From Pseudomonadota bacterium (lineage in GTDB: Bacteria > Pseudomonadota > Alphaproteobacteria > Sphingomonadales > SMXR01), in assembly GCA_022568115.1 (NCBI GenBank), contig JADFFP010000110.1:1-5291 (forward strand): a DNA stretch of 5,291 nt, read 5' to 3'. Below, in pieces: positions 1 through 5,291 of this stretch. The notes beneath the pieces are model-generated. The model ran no database searches, was not told the origin of the DNA, and was given only the letters and a program-made list of their open reading frames with translations. The translations under genes and the position numbers were made by a program. Within the stretch, counting starts at the first letter, position 1, and each line of letters starts with the position of its first letter.

Positions 1-36
1 GAAAGGCGTTTGCCTGTTTATGAATACATGACCTAA
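1..36 (+). CDS. possible C-terminal tail of an upstream gene (partial)
   Basis: Frame 1 from the left edge reads ERRLPVYEYMT and stops at TAA (34-36), 24 bases before the hydrolase ATG. The other two forward frames also stop within 30 bases, so an open frame here proves little. The closeness and same strand would fit an upstream member of the operon. I recall hydrolase and membrane MurF-like gene pairs lying beside an ATP-grasp (D-Ala-D-Ala ligase-like) gene in other bacteria, but eleven residues cannot identify the product. Confidence 0.25.
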   Translation, partial: ERRLPVYEYMT

Positions 37-44
37 TATTTTCC

Positions 45-54
45 TGCTATAAGG
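45..54 (+). promoter_or_regulatory. RBS, or extended -10 box, of the alpha/beta hydrolase gene
   Basis: AAGG at 51-54 lies six bases before the ATG at 61 and is a usable Shine-Dalgarno site. The same bases overlap TGC-TATAAG (45-53), which resembles an extended -10 box. If that box were active, transcription would begin at about position 60-61, giving a leaderless message. The two readings exclude each other for this start. No good -35 box is visible at the right spacing, so the ribosome-site reading is preferred. Confidence 0.4.
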
Positions 55-60
55 CCCGCC

Positions 61-843
61 ATGGCAACAGATAAAAACACCGCGCTGTTTAAAAAAGAGC
101 TGCCCTTCCCGGGAAAGGGAAAAGCGCCCGAGATTATCTGGTTGCATGGCTGGGGCCAGGATCATAGAAGTCTGCTGCGGTTGGCATCACTTTACAAAAA
201 CCAGGCCAGAAACACCCTTTACGATCTTCCCGGGTTTGGAAAATCAGCAAGGCTGGAACCCGGGGCGGGGACCGCGGACTATGCCGATGTCATCATCGGG
301 GACTTGCGGAAGGCCGGACCCGGGCACAGAATAGTCGCCGGACACTCCTTCGGGTGCCGGGTCGCCTTGAGAATAGCCGACCAAGCGCCGGAGTTGGTGG
401 CAGGCTTGGTTTTGATCTCGGCCGCTGGCCTGCGCCGTAAACGGGGACTTTTATGGACCCTCAAGAGCCTGGGCTTGAACCTGCTCGGTAAAATAGCGCA
501 TTTATCCGACCGGGTTTTCAATACCGCCCTGAAGGCTAAATACAGCGGGAGGTTCGGCAGCCATGATTACAAGGCCGCCGGGCTATTGCGCCCGACGCTG
601 GTCGCAACCGTTACAGAAGATCTGTCAGAAATATCCACCCGGGTAGGGACGAATGTGCTTCTTTTATACGGGGATGAGGACACCGAAACTCCGCCTGAGC
701 TGGGGATTCAATACCATAAACTTCTGGCCAACAGCCGCTTTAGGATTCTAAAGGGGTTTGGACACTTAAATATCTTGACCGCGGGCGCCCACCAGTGTCA
801 GCATAGTATCAATCAATTTATCAGGGATCTGGGGGGGAAATGA
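61..843 (+). CDS. alpha/beta-fold hydrolase, operon partner of MurF-like ligase
   Basis: This is a 260-residue serine hydrolase of the alpha/beta fold (Abhydrolase_1/6 type). Visible elements in order are the oxyanion-hole motif HGWGQ (residues 29-33), the strand and loop YDLPGFGKS (54-62), the nucleophile elbow GHSFG (94-98) with Ser96, the acid region YGDEDTETP (203-211) with Asp207 the likeliest acid, and GFGHL (232-236) with catalytic His235. The segment at about 121-180 is a short basic cap. There is no signal peptide or membrane helix, so it should be cytoplasmic. Length and triad are complete. The ATG at 61 has AAGG six bases upstream. Its stop overlaps the next start (ATGA, 840-843), so translation is probably coupled to the MurF-like ligase. 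The substrate cannot be read from sequence; an ester or amide in the same envelope pathway is an inference from context. Confidence 0.9.
   Translation: MATDKNTALFKKELPFPGKGKAPEIIWLHGWGQDHRSLLRLASLYKNQARNTLYDLPGFGKSARLEPGAGTADYADVIIGDLRKAGPGHRIVAGHSFGCRVALRIADQAPELVAGLVLISAAGLRRKRGLLWTLKSLGLNLLGKIAHLSDRVFNTALKAKYSGRFGSHDYKAAGLLRPTLVATVTEDLSEISTRVGTNVLLLYGDEDTETPPELGIQYHKLLANSRFRILKGFGHLNILTAGAHQCQHSINQFIRDLGGK
831..843 (+). other. G7-A3 run at the ATGA overlap, possible -1 slippage site
   Basis: Seven G bases (831-837) followed by AAATGA contain the hydrolase's last codons (CTG GGG GGG AAA TGA) and the start of the next gene. In the hydrolase frame, 831-837 has the form G GGG GGG, a legal -1 slippery heptamer. 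A -1 shift would move directly into the frame of the ATG at 840. The G run can also serve as the purine-rich ribosome site for that ATG, with AGGGA at 823-827 as a second candidate. Ordinary stop-start coupling is the simpler reading. Homopolymers are also a common place for sequencing error. Confidence 0.3.
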
Positions 844-1082
844 ATTCAGGGCTTTTCTTTTATGGCAGCGTCCTCGGATTCTTTCTTTTTGCTGCAATAT
901 TAAGCTTTGTCTATTACCGCGGCACGGCCCTGTTGCATTTTCTCCAGCAGGAAGAATACGACAATGACCGCTTTTTGCGCTGGCTGTTCCGCCGCCGGGG
1001 GTTTGATAAAAAAGCCACTTTGCTGATCCTGATTTCCTTTATTTTATGGTATTTTCTCAAGGAACAGAACCCGCCGCTTTAA
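840..1082 (+). CDS. N-terminal membrane part of MurF-like ligase, ended by in-frame TAA
   Basis: This 80-residue reading frame has one hydrophobic helix at residues 6-26, a polar basic segment containing LQQEEYDNDRFLRWLF (34-49), and a second helix at 57-74. The EEYDNDRFL-type segment matches my recollection of the amphipathic stretch near the start of membrane-anchored MurF-like proteins, before the Mur ligase domain. The frame ends in TAA (1080-1082). Without a frame change the next codons read NFILLTLFIPALIIGIM, a further membrane helix that continues into the ligase at 1101-2504. I therefore take this as the front part of one gene of about 554 codons (840-2504), not as an independent small protein. 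The start ATG overlaps the hydrolase stop. If it is expressed alone it would be a two-helix membrane peptide of unknown use. Confidence 0.7.
   Translation: MNSGLFFYGSVLGFFLFAAILSFVYYRGTALLHFLQQEEYDNDRFLRWLFRRRGFDKKATLLILISFILWYFLKEQNPPL
1080..1082 (+). other. in-frame TAA interrupting the MurF-like gene
   Basis: Codons run CCG CCG CTT TAA AAT TTT ATC CTG CTC in one uninterrupted frame from 840 to 2504. Only this codon is a stop. Hydrophobic coding sequence resumes immediately after it, and the remaining 473 codons are open with intact catalytic motifs. This fits a single-base nonsense change or a base-call error better than a decayed gene. No frameshift is needed to join the halves. UAA followed by A is not a known efficient readthrough context, and selenocysteine or pyrrolysine insertion would need UGA or UAG. 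Confidence 0.75.
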
Positions 1083-1100
1083 AATTTTATCCTGCTCACT

Positions 1101-2504
1101 TTGTTCATTCCGGCCCTCATTATTGGCATCATGACAAGCCGGCCCACTAAAAAAGCAAAAAAACCGCTGGTCATGACTGCCCGTGCCCAGCGCATTTTAT
1201 ATACCTATTTAGTGTTGATCGGATTTTATTTCTCCGGCATTTTGCTAACCTTTGAAAAGGAAAATTTAACGGCATTGATGCTTTCGTTTGTGGTCTTTTT
1301 CCAATGGCCTCCATTTTTTCTGGTGGCGGCAACTTTTATCCTTATCCCGGTCGAAGAGATTATTGCCGCGCGTTATGTGAAACAGGCCCGGGAAAAAATG
1401 AAAGACCTGAACCCGGTGATTATTGCCGTTACCGGGTCTTATGGAAAAACCTCCATCAAGCATCTTCTTTCCCACATTCTCTCCAGTATGGCGCCCACCC
1501 TGGCAACGCCAGGCAGCGTCAACACGATCATGGGGGTTACCCGCATTATTCGCGAAAATCTGGAGAAAAAACACCGCTATTTTGTAGTTGAAATGGGCAC
1601 TTACGGTCCTGGTTCCATAAAAAAGCTCTGCCAGCTTACACCGCCGCAGCTGGGTATTATTTCCGGTGTCGGCTTGGCGCATTTCGAGCGGTTCAAATCC
1701 TTAAGAACGGTGTTCAAATCCAAGTTCGAGATGGCCAATGACCTGAACACGAGAGATAAAAAAACCATTATTAATGGCTCGGAGATTCCGGATTATCTGT
1801 TAAAACCATACATGAAACAAAACCGGCATCTGGTGGTGTGCGGGTCCCCGAAGGAGCCAAACCCCGGGGCGGTAAATTTGGTAAAGTGCCGGCAGACCAA
1901 AGACGGCCTTGAGATTGAGTTGAAGGTTTCCAGCAATCGAGGCTCCAAAATAATGGCCCTAAAAGTCCCCCTTTACGGCGAACACCAGGGGACAAACGTG
2001 ATGCTGGCGGTAGCGGCCGCCTTGAACATAGGGGTTCCAATGGAAGTGATTAAGGCATCCCTCAAAACCATGCCGCAAATCCGCCATCGCCTGGAAGTGA
2101 CCCGCACCAAAGCAGGCCCATTAATCATTGATGACGCCTACAATTCCAACCCAACCGGGTTTGCCAGCGCACTTGAAACCCTAAACGTGTTAAAGAATCC
2201 TGACCGGCGGGCCATCCTGATCACCCCCGGGATGGTGGAATTGGGCAAAGAACACGACGCCCAGCACCACAGACTTGGCGAGGAAGCTGGAAAAATTGTC
2301 AATGTTGCACTGGTTGTCGGCCCGGCCAGGATAAAAAGCTTTATCGAAGGTTTTCTAAAAACCGCGCCCAAGAGCAGTGTATTGAAGACATTTGAAACCC
2401 AAAGGGAGGCCGAGGAATGGGTCAATGAAAACGCCCGCAAGAATGATGTTGTCCTGTTTGAAAACAACCTTCCTGATATTTACGAGGCCGAGATCAGGTT
2501 TTAA
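1101..2504 (+). CDS. MurF-like membrane-anchored Mur ligase (catalytic part)
   Basis: This part encodes an ATP-dependent amide ligase of the Mur family, closest in motifs to MurF. Counting from the TTG at 1101 (467 aa), two or three hydrophobic segments (about 1-11, 32-50, 56-84) precede the P-loop TGSYGKTS (111-118). Then come TPGSVNTIMG (136-145), VEMGTYGPG (163-171) with the likely Mg-binding Glu164, GLAHFERF (191-198), KSKFE (206-210) with Lys208 at the place of the carbamylated lysine, YGEHQGTN (292-299), DDAYNSNP (344-351) and GMVELG (377-382). It ends in ENNLPDIY (454-461), which I recall from this membrane-linked subgroup. Mur_ligase_M and Mur_ligase_C regions are present. The N-terminal UDP-MurNAc-peptide-binding domain is absent and replaced by membrane helices, so it is probably not the housekeeping MurF. 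A membrane-bound acceptor is inferred. Neither the TTG at 1101 nor ATG at 1131 or 1173 has a ribosome site, so the native start is probably the ATG at 840. Confidence 0.85.
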   Translation: MFIPALIIGIMTSRPTKKAKKPLVMTARAQRILYTYLVLIGFYFSGILLTFEKENLTALMLSFVVFFQWPPFFLVAATFILIPVEEIIAARYVKQAREKMKDLNPVIIAVTGSYGKTSIKHLLSHILSSMAPTLATPGSVNTIMGVTRIIRENLEKKHRYFVVEMGTYGPGSIKKLCQLTPPQLGIISGVGLAHFERFKSLRTVFKSKFEMANDLNTRDKKTIINGSEIPDYLLKPYMKQNRHLVVCGSPKEPNPGAVNLVKCRQTKDGLEIELKVSSNRGSKIMALKVPLYGEHQGTNVMLAVAAALNIGVPMEVIKASLKTMPQIRHRLEVTRTKAGPLIIDDAYNSNPTGFASALETLNVLKNPDRRAILITPGMVELGKEHDAQHHRLGEEAGKIVNVALVVGPARIKSFIEGFLKTAPKSSVLKTFETQREAEEWVNENARKNDVVLFENNLPDIYEAEIRF

Positions 2505-2533
2505 CCCTTAATTACAGCGGGTTTGAAAGACCC
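2505..2533. other. 7-bp convergent junction with weak hairpin, no clear terminator
   Basis: The MurF-like stop (2502-2504) and the sulfotransferase-like stop (TAA on the minus strand, 2514-2512) face each other across seven bases. A weak stem, GGGTTT (2519-2524) with AGACCC (2528-2533), one G-U pair and a three-base loop, lies inside the end of the minus-strand gene. No proper T-run follows on either strand, so I do not call it a terminator. Confidence 0.3.
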
Positions 2534-3564
2534 CCTTTATAATCAAGCCCATGTGAATTCGCCCAGATTAGTGTTTCCCGAATATCTTCCCTGAAGATTT
2601 TAAGGACATTTTCTTTTTCTTTGATTTGTTTACTTTTGGAAAATATTATCCCTGGATCTTTGGAGTGCGAATTAAATGCCGGGCCATTTAAAATTTCTTT
2701 CTGATCTTTCTCTGAAAATTCCAAACCATAAAAGTCATTCAGTTTTTTTAGGGTTTTCCCTGGACTTTGCAGAAAAGTAGTGCTTTTGAGGGATTTTACT
2801 TTTAGGTCATTATCCAGAGCTATGGTTTGCTGAAAAAAACGCATTTGCAAACCCCAAACCAGGGCGGTCTTTTGCAATTCAGTTAAAGACCTGATTTGGT
2901 CAATTTCGACAGGTAAATTATCTGAAAAATCTTTAACCAGCCCTTCGAGAATTTGGCCAATTACACCAGCACGTTCTCTTCCCCCGCGCAAAACAGCTAT
3001 CAAAAAACTTTCCAAATCATCATATAAAAGTAGCACCCTGTCGGTTTGGGGAAATGCAAGAATTTCCGGTAAAATATTATTGGTCCCGTTGGAGGGTTTA
3101 AAAAGTATTTTTTCACCTCTGTAAAAAGAACGGGATAGTAAATATAGCGTGATATCCCTTAAGTTTTTCCAGCTTGGGCCAGCCGGGTCAAAACTGGCCG
3201 ACAAGCGTTTGAATGCAGAAAGACCTAAAAAAGCGTAAGGCTCTTTAAGTGAAAGGTTTATCCCAAGCATATCCAGGCACCGGGCAATCAGGGTTGAGCA
3301 GCAAAACGAAGTATGAAAAAGGTAGCACGCCTTAAGGGGGGGCTGTTTGGTCATTTCCCCCCTCAGGGTTTCAAGGACTGCCGCGCCCGGCAATTCTGTT
3401 TTTTTATGCCGGGTCTCGATTGCCCTGGTATCAAGGAAGGCCTTGTCCGATACTTCCTGGCGGGGCATGCGGATAAATTGAAACTGTCCCTGTCCCAAGT
3501 CGAGGCCAATCAGAAAATTGGCCGGGTTCGCCAAAAATGCCGCTATCTGTTCCGGGGCCGCCAC
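2512..3564 (-). CDS. sulfotransferase-fold family protein
   Basis: This 350-residue protein resembles the P-loop-like sulfotransferase fold that uses PAPS. FLDTR (43-47) matches an N-terminal FLDxR motif. YLFHTSFCCSTLIARCLD (81-98) resembles the 5'-phosphosulfate-binding loop, with Ser90 and Thr91 in the GST-like position. LKEPYAF (106-112) follows. LFKPSNGTNN (154-163) matches the KPSN strand motif, then comes VLLLYDDLESFL (177-188). KSLKSTTFLQSP (257-268) and FNSHSK (297-302) fit the C-terminal part. No signal peptide or membrane helix is seen. The start is GTG at 3564; AAGG on the minus strand lies about nine bases upstream, and no in-frame ATG occurs before residue 33. The body is much more AT-rich than the genes to its right, which hints at a different history. 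The acceptor is unknown, and sulfotransfer itself is inferred from motifs. It is transcribed alone, against the ligase gene. Confidence 0.75.
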   Translation of the reverse strand: MAAPEQIAAFLANPANFLIGLDLGQGQFQFIRMPRQEVSDKAFLDTRAIETRHKKTELPGAAVLETLRGEMTKQPPLKACYLFHTSFCCSTLIARCLDMLGINLSLKEPYAFLGLSAFKRLSASFDPAGPSWKNLRDITLYLLSRSFYRGEKILFKPSNGTNNILPEILAFPQTDRVLLLYDDLESFLIAVLRGGRERAGVIGQILEGLVKDFSDNLPVEIDQIRSLTELQKTALVWGLQMRFFQQTIALDNDLKVKSLKSTTFLQSPGKTLKKLNDFYGLEFSEKDQKEILNGPAFNSHSKDPGIIFSKSKQIKEKENVLKIFREDIRETLIWANSHGLDYKGGLSNPL

Positions 3565-3791
3565 GGTTATATACCTTTTTTATTGTTTCCTAAAAAAATC
3601 GCAGTCCAGACCCTACCGCCACTGTTATCCGGAAACAAGCCGAAGAGCCTACTTCTGACGTTTAGAGGAGCAATGTTTCTGTTTACTTGAATTTCAAAAC
3701 TCCCTACTCTTTGCCTATGAATTTCGGATCATTTTTTTAGAAGAAACCCGGTATAACAATAAAATCCCATGAACACACAACAGGATCTGGC
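3565..3791. promoter_or_regulatory. divergent intergenic region with probable promoters for both flanking genes
   Basis: These 227 bases separate two divergent starts and must hold both promoters. For the right-hand gene the best -10 candidate is TATAAC (3752-3757), with only a poor -35 (TCATTT, 3729-3734) at 17-bp spacing. A perfect small palindrome, TTGAA-T-TTCAA (3687-3697), could be an operator but has only five-base arms. On the minus strand the leader holds an A/T hairpin, TTTTTTA (3576-3582) with TAAAAAA (3591-3597), directly upstream of the AAGG ribosome site of the sulfotransferase-like gene. A forward open frame crosses part of the region but has no family resemblance and overlaps the minus-strand gene, so it is not called. 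No OxyR-type ATAG/CTAT site was recognised. Confidence 0.4.
3782..3785 (+). promoter_or_regulatory. ribosome binding site deciding the ATG at 3792
   Basis: AGGA lies six bases before ATG 3792, good Shine-Dalgarno spacing. An earlier ATG at 3769 has no ribosome site and opens only an eight-codon frame (MNTQQDLA) that ends in the TGA overlapping the 3792 start. The site therefore supports 3792 as the true start. Confidence 0.6.
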
Positions 3792-4628
3792 ATGATAGAA
3801 TTTATTTCCAGCTTGCACCCGTTTTTTGTCTATTTCACGATAGGTTTGCTGAGCACTTCGGCGATCCTTTATCTGGTGGGGTATATCCTGAAAAAGCAGG
3901 ATGCGAAAAAGGCCGTCCAGAATATGGCCTTGTGGCTCTTGTGGGGGGGCGCAGGGGTAACGGTTCTGGCCATCGCCAGCGGTTTTTGGGCCTATTCAGC
4001 GCCCGACCTGGATAGCCCCGCAAACTTGGCGGTGAAGGGGCACCGCAACTGGGCGCTGGGAACGGCGATCCTGTTTTTCGCCCTGGCGGGATGGACCTGG
4101 TCATTTGTCCGCAAGGGCAAGATGATCCCGTTTTATTTCCCGGCGCTTTTGTTTGTCGGTGCGCTTTTAATCGGGATCACCGGCTGGAAGGGCGGTGATC
4201 TGGTATCCAGTTACGGAAACGGTAGCGAAGAGGCGGCTGCACTCCTGAACGCCGCGGCGCCCGATGAGGCGGTTGATGCTTTTTTTGCCGGGCTGATAGC
4301 GGGTGATGTGGAGGCCATCAGGGCGGTGACCGCGGCCGATGTTCTGATCCTGGAATCGGGCCGGGCCGGGCGTTCACTGGCCGAATACGAGAGCCATCAC
4401 ATGCCCTCTGACATGGCATTTCTGGCCGCTATGGAGCGCGAAATCCTCAGCCGTGAAGTAACGGTTTTAGGCAGGACCGCATTTGTCACCACCGAAAGCC
4501 GCTTATTTGGTGCCTTTCGCGAGACCGAATATAACCTCATGAGCGCCGAGACCATGGTGCTTGAATTTAACGGCGCGGACTGGAAGATCGTCCACATCCA
4601 CTGGTCGTCCCGGTCGATCCGGGAATAA
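3792..4628 (+). CDS. DUF2231 membrane domain fused to NTF2/SnoaL-like domain
   Basis: This is a two-domain protein of 278 residues. Residues 1-140 resemble DUF2231: LHPFFVYFTIGLL (8-20), four membrane helices (about 11-33, 47-69, 86-106, 112-131), GHRNWALG (83-90) and GWKGGDLVSSYG (131-142). The conserved His9 and His84 could bind a metal or haem, but that is inference. Residues 156-278 resemble the NTF2/SnoaL/DUF4440 cone fold: PDEAVDAFFAGLIAGDVEAI at the start, HHMPSDMAF (202-210), and the end strand WKIVHIHWSSR (264-274). Basic residues sit in loops 1-2 (KKQDAKK) and 3-4 (RKGK). By the positive-inside rule both termini and the NTF2-like domain should be periplasmic. No catalytic function can be assigned. 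The start is set by AGGA six bases upstream. The gene is apparently monocistronic and converges with oxyR across seven bases. Confidence 0.8.
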   Translation: MIEFISSLHPFFVYFTIGLLSTSAILYLVGYILKKQDAKKAVQNMALWLLWGGAGVTVLAIASGFWAYSAPDLDSPANLAVKGHRNWALGTAILFFALAGWTWSFVRKGKMIPFYFPALLFVGALLIGITGWKGGDLVSSYGNGSEEAAALLNAAAPDEAVDAFFAGLIAGDVEAIRAVTAADVLILESGRAGRSLAEYESHHMPSDMAFLAAMEREILSREVTVLGRTAFVTTESRLFGAFRETEYNLMSAETMVLEFNGADWKIVHIHWSSRSIRE

Positions 4629-4635
4629 GAGCCGG
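4609..4635. other. 7-bp convergent junction without a clear terminator
   Basis: The fusion gene stops at 4626-4628 and the oxyR-like gene stops at 4638-4636. A small stem, CCCGG (4609-4613) with CCGGG (4619-4623), overlaps the end of the fusion gene, but AATAAG follows it instead of a T-run. Bidirectional termination may depend on Rho or on sequence inside the facing gene. Confidence 0.3.
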
Positions 4636-5291
4636 TCAGCCGGGTTGCATCACTTTACTGATCAAACTGCCGAGAAGCCGGAATTCCTCGAACCGGGCGC
4701 TGGAAGACCGCCAGGCCAGGCCAATCTGCCGCCCGGTGGCAGTCCCCGTCAAGGGTACGGTTTTAACTCTTTTCCCCTTCAACACTCCGGCATTGATCGC
4801 CAGCGTCGGGATCAGGGTCAGCCCCAGGCCTTCTTCGACCATCAGCACCAGGGTTTCCAGGCTGGTGGCCCTGAACTCCTCGCGGCTGGAAAGATGATGA
4901 AACTTGCAAACGCTGAGCGCGTGGTCGCGCAGGCAATGGCCCTCTTCCATCAACAGCAGGTTTTCCTTCTCCAGGCTCGAGGCGGCGATTTGCCGCCGTG
5001 ACGCCAGCGGGTGGCCAGCCGGACATAACAAGGCAAATTCGTCATTCCCGAGGATATCGACCTCAAGGCCGCGGGACGGGTAGGGAAACGCCAGCAGCCC
5101 GACATCCAGAAACCCCTGGGACAGCAGGCTTAGGGTTTCCTCGGTCTGGCCCTCACGCAAATAAACCTTCAGCGTTGGATAATTTTTCTTGAGGGCTTTC
5201 AATAGCCTGGGCAGAACATACGGCCCGATGGTCGGGATCGCGCCCAGGCGAATTTCTCCGGAAAGCGGCTCTCCGGCGCTTTTGACCAGAT
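4636..5291 (-). CDS. oxyR: OxyR-type LysR-family peroxide-sensing regulator (partial, N-terminus off window)
   Basis: The minus-strand frame is open from the stop (4638-4636) to the right edge, giving 217 residues of the effector-binding domain (LysR_substrate type). The family's full length is about 300, so the winged-helix DNA-binding region lies outside the window. A TTG at 5202 is not a start: upstream codons continue in frame with LSGEIRLGAIPTIGPYVLP, which matches OxyR. GHCLRDHALSVC holds two cysteines nine residues apart (codons 4935-4933 and 4908-4906), the spacing of E. coli Cys199 and Cys208 that form the peroxide-induced disulfide. FRATSLETL and GLTLIPTLA follow as in OxyR. Known OxyR proteins are cytoplasmic activators, and in some bacteria repressors, of catalase and peroxidase genes. 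Their usual partners would lie upstream to the right, out of view. An extra Cys sits at about codon 5025-5023 (LLCPAGHP). Confidence 0.93.
   Translation of the reverse strand, partial: LVKSAGEPLSGEIRLGAIPTIGPYVLPRLLKALKKNYPTLKVYLREGQTEETLSLLSQGFLDVGLLAFPYPSRGLEVDILGNDEFALLCPAGHPLASRRQIAASSLEKENLLLMEEGHCLRDHALSVCKFHHLSSREEFRATSLETLVLMVEEGLGLTLIPTLAINAGVLKGKRVKTVPLTGTATGRQIGLAWRSSSARFEEFRLLGSLISKVMQPG

Noticed and set aside
1147..1161. A-runs (AAAAAA, AAAAAAA) as a programmed frameshift site in the MurF-like gene
   Set aside because: The coding frame is the same before and after them and they encode a normal lysine-rich loop. A shift would leave the ligase frame.
1266..1682. 138-codon minus-strand open frame inside the MurF-like gene
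   Set aside because: It lies opposite the P-loop and other Mur motifs, and its product shows no family features.
2519..2533. Rho-independent terminator after the MurF-like gene
   Set aside because: The stem is six pairs including a G-U and is followed by CC and only three T bases, too weak to call.
3313..3690. 125-codon forward open frame across the 5' end of the sulfotransferase-like gene and the intergenic region
   Set aside because: It overlaps the minus-strand gene, whose motifs are clear, has no recognisable domain and no ribosome site, and looks like antisense shadow.
4561..5001. 146-codon forward open frame opposite oxyR
   Set aside because: Low-complexity Gly/Gln/Pro-rich product typical of antisense to a G+C-rich gene. 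The opposite strand encodes a clear OxyR domain.
5200..5202. TTG as the start of the OxyR-like protein
   Set aside because: The frame continues upstream to the window edge with OxyR-like sequence (GAIPTIGPY), so the gene is simply cut by the window.

Overview
The window reads as chromosomal DNA of a Gram-negative bacterium, probably a proteobacterium. The clearest pointer is an OxyR-type LysR regulator with both redox cysteines. Also consistent are a sulfotransferase-like protein of a kind I associate with proteobacteria and a DUF2231 membrane protein whose extra domain is predicted to be periplasmic. Base composition is uneven: mid to high G+C on the right (43 of 60 bases at 4321-4380) and clearly AT-rich inside the reverse-strand gene (20 of 60 at 2701-2760). 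No RNA gene, CRISPR array, insertion sequence or long repeat was seen.

Left block (1-2504, plus strand): a possible C-terminal tail of an upstream gene, a cytoplasmic alpha/beta hydrolase with a complete Ser-Asp-His triad (61-843), and, overlapping it by ATGA, a membrane-anchored MurF-like amide ligase (840-2504). The ligase has the ATP-binding and C-terminal signatures of Mur ligases. Instead of the usual UDP-MurNAc-peptide-binding N-terminal domain it carries a multi-pass membrane region. That region is cut by one in-frame TAA (1080-1082), with the same frame open on both sides and hydrophobic sequence resuming at once. The tight hydrolase-ligase coupling suggests a small pathway that makes or edits an amide-linked, possibly membrane-bound, cell-envelope molecule. 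This is the most unusual part of the window.

Middle block (2512-3564, minus strand): an AT-rich sulfotransferase-fold protein, convergent with the ligase gene at a 7-bp gap. A 227-bp divergent intergenic region (3565-3791) separates it from the next gene.

Right block (3792-5291): a two-domain protein with a four-helix DUF2231 membrane domain and a C-terminal NTF2/SnoaL-like domain predicted to face the periplasm. It converges, again across 7 bp, with an oxyR gene that runs off the right edge without its DNA-binding N-terminus. Apart from the hydrolase-ligase pair, the genes share no obvious single pathway.
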